DNA of 6,306 nucleotides from Ruminococcaceae bacterium UBA1785. Its GTDB lineage: Bacteria; Bacillota; Clostridia; Oscillospirales; Acutalibacteraceae. Below, piece by piece: positions 5,228-6,306 of the stretch. Below the pieces are notes generated by a model. It was given only the letters and a program-made list of their open reading frames with translations, made no database searches and was not told the DNA's origin. How positions within the stretch are numbered: position 1 is the stretch's first letter; the number at the start of each line of letters is the position of its first letter. Both the position numbers and the translations under genes were made by a program. Where the stretch lies: assembly GCA_002314555.1 (NCBI GenBank), contig DCGF01000039.1:1-6306 (forward strand). Reading direction: 5' to 3'.

Positions 5228-6306
5228 TAAATAGAGCCACAAAGAAGCTCTACGACGAAGACAGTTACTTAAAAGAATTCACCGCTCTCGTACAGGATTG
5301 CCAAAAGAGCGGTGATTTTTTCAAAGTAGAGCTTGATAGGACAGCCTTCTTCCCAGAGGGCGGAGGTCAGCTTGCTGACCCAGGCTTTTTCGTTATAAAT
5401 GGAAAAGAAATAGAAGTTTTTGATGTTAGGCTCGAAGGTGAAGTAATATATCACTTTCTAAAAGAACCAATTGAAGTTGGCAAAGAGATTCAAGGAACAC
5501 TTGATTGGGAAACAAGATTCTCAAGAATGCAAAACCATACCGGTGAGCATATTGTTTCAGGCATTGTTTTCAAAAAATATGGATATTCAAATATTGGTTT
5601 TCATCTTGGAAAAGATGATGTCACCTGTGACTATAACGGAAACATAACTTGGGAACAAATTAAAGAAATAGAAAAGCTTGCTAACAAAGCAGTTTTTGAT
5701 AATAGAGAAATAAGAACTTGGTATCCAGAAGATCTTAGTAGTATTTCATATAGGGCGAAACTTGATTTAACAGAGGGCGTTCGCCTTGTTGAGATTGACG
5801 GTGTAGATATCTGCGCTTGTTGTGCCCCACATGTTAAATGCACTGCTGAGGTTGGGTTGATAAAAATAATCAACATTGAAAAATCTCATGGTGGCACTAG
5901 GCTCCATCTACGTTGCGGTAACCTTGCTCTTTTTGACTATGATGAAAAACAAACTCAGGTATTAAAAATCTGTGATTTACTTTCAGCAAGGCAGTATGAA
6001 GCAGCAAATTGTGTTGAAAGTCTTCAAAAGGCAAATGGTCACTTAAGTTATGAACTTTCACGCATGTCCGAGAAAGTTGCTGAAACTAAACTAGATTCAA
6101 TCGAGCCTTTTTCCGGTAATCTTGTTGTCTTACTCTCTGGAGCTGATTCAGATGCTTTACTTGCGCTTGCAAATGGCGGTCGAGAAAAAGTTTCCGGAAT
6201 CTTTGTAGCGCTCACAGAGAATGGCGCAGGATACAGATATATGATTACAAGCAAATCAAATGATTTAAGCTCAAAAACTAAAGAAATCAATGCCGCGCTA
6301 AATGGT
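5224..6306 (+). CDS. Alanyl-tRNA editing protein (AlaX-like, with DHHA1-type C-terminus), 3' truncated by window
   Basis: The frame is open for 361 codons from the ATG at 5224 to the right edge with no stop, so the gene is incomplete here. It resembles the editing half of alanyl-tRNA synthetase as a free-standing protein, expected to hydrolyse Ser-tRNA-Ala or Gly-tRNA-Ala. The N-terminal beta-barrel has FFPEGGGQLADPG (42-54). The editing site has the zinc motifs H105-T-G-E-H109 and C199-x3-H203 (CCAPH). RLHLRCG (226-232) follows as in AlaRS. Residues about 240-290 are helical and charged. Residues 299-361 (NLVVLLSGADSDALLALA, then IFVALTENGAGYRYM) fit the start of a DHHA1-like domain, whose glycine-rich end would lie just past the window. 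No aminoacylation domain precedes it. The start overlaps the pduL stop (ATGA, 5224-5227) with only a weak ribosome binding site, suggesting translational coupling. Confidence 0.92.
   Translation, partial: MINRATKKLYDEDSYLKEFTALVQDCQKSGDFFKVELDRTAFFPEGGGQLADPGFFVINGKEIEVFDVRLEGEVIYHFLKEPIEVGKEIQGTLDWETRFSRMQNHTGEHIVSGIVFKKYGYSNIGFHLGKDDVTCDYNGNITWEQIKEIEKLANKAVFDNREIRTWYPEDLSSISYRAKLDLTEGVRLVEIDGVDICACCAPHVKCTAEVGLIKIINIEKSHGGTRLHLRCGNLALFDYDEKQTQVLKICDLLSARQYEAANCVESLQKANGHLSYELSRMSEKVAETKLDSIEPFSGNLVVLLSGADSDALLALANGGREKVSGIFVALTENGAGYRYMITSKSNDLSSKTKEINAALNG

Noticed and set aside
5269..6290. Three minus-strand open frames opposite the alanyl-tRNA editing gene
   Set aside because: The plus-strand frame carries the HxxxH and CxxxH editing motifs and is continuous; the antisense frames have no recognisable product.
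1..6306. CRISPR array, transposon or prophage
   Set aside because: No regularly spaced repeats, transposase, integrase or phage genes were found on either strand.

Overview
The window looks like chromosomal DNA from a low-to-moderate GC member of the Clostridia, probably a gut anaerobe of the Ruminococcaceae/Oscillospiraceae/Lachnospiraceae type. This is inferred from gene content and signals, not from a search: strong AGGAGG/GGTGAT ribosome binding sites, extended -10 promoters, a C_GCAxxG_C_C protein, a family 4 uracil-DNA glycosylase, a stand-alone PduL-type phosphotransacylase, and an L,D-transpeptidase with a Thr-rich linker. All genes look like ordinary chromosomal genes. I saw no transposase, integrase, phage gene or CRISPR array.

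Layout. Positions 1-180 hold no supported gene. A promoter at 181-209 drives a plus-strand tRNA-Arg(ACG) at 232-308, followed by a strong intrinsic terminator at 316-354. Next is a conspicuously GC-rich, self-complementary stretch at 355-481 that no gene explains. From 501 to 2623 four genes lie on the minus strand and are transcribed right to left: a family 4 uracil-DNA glycosylase, an unrecognised 75-residue protein with its own extended -10 promoter, a C_GCAxxG_C_C redox-type protein, and a membrane-anchored L,D-transpeptidase. The 2624-2755 gap is a divergent promoter region. From 2756 to the right edge three plus-strand genes form a tight operon: htpG (Hsp90 chaperone), a pduL-like phosphate acyltransferase 15 bases downstream, and an alanyl-tRNA editing protein that overlaps the pduL stop codon (ATGA) and runs off the window.

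How they relate. The two operons are mixed housekeeping, stress and quality-control functions: DNA repair, envelope cross-linking, protein folding, acetyl-CoA/acyl-phosphate metabolism, and clearance of mischarged tRNA-Ala. They do not make an obvious single pathway. The htpG promoter has a near-consensus -35, a 17-base spacer and an extended -10. A perfect 15-base palindrome sits across the -35, which suggests repression rather than the classical CIRCE or CtsR controls, whose sites I did not see.

I did not find a clearly new defence or mobile system. The parts least explained by known features are the structured GC-rich block at 355-481, which also echoes the 3' end of the adjacent tRNA, the palindromic operator candidate before htpG, the G-G mismatch in the tRNA acceptor stem, and the small unknown protein at 1799-2026.
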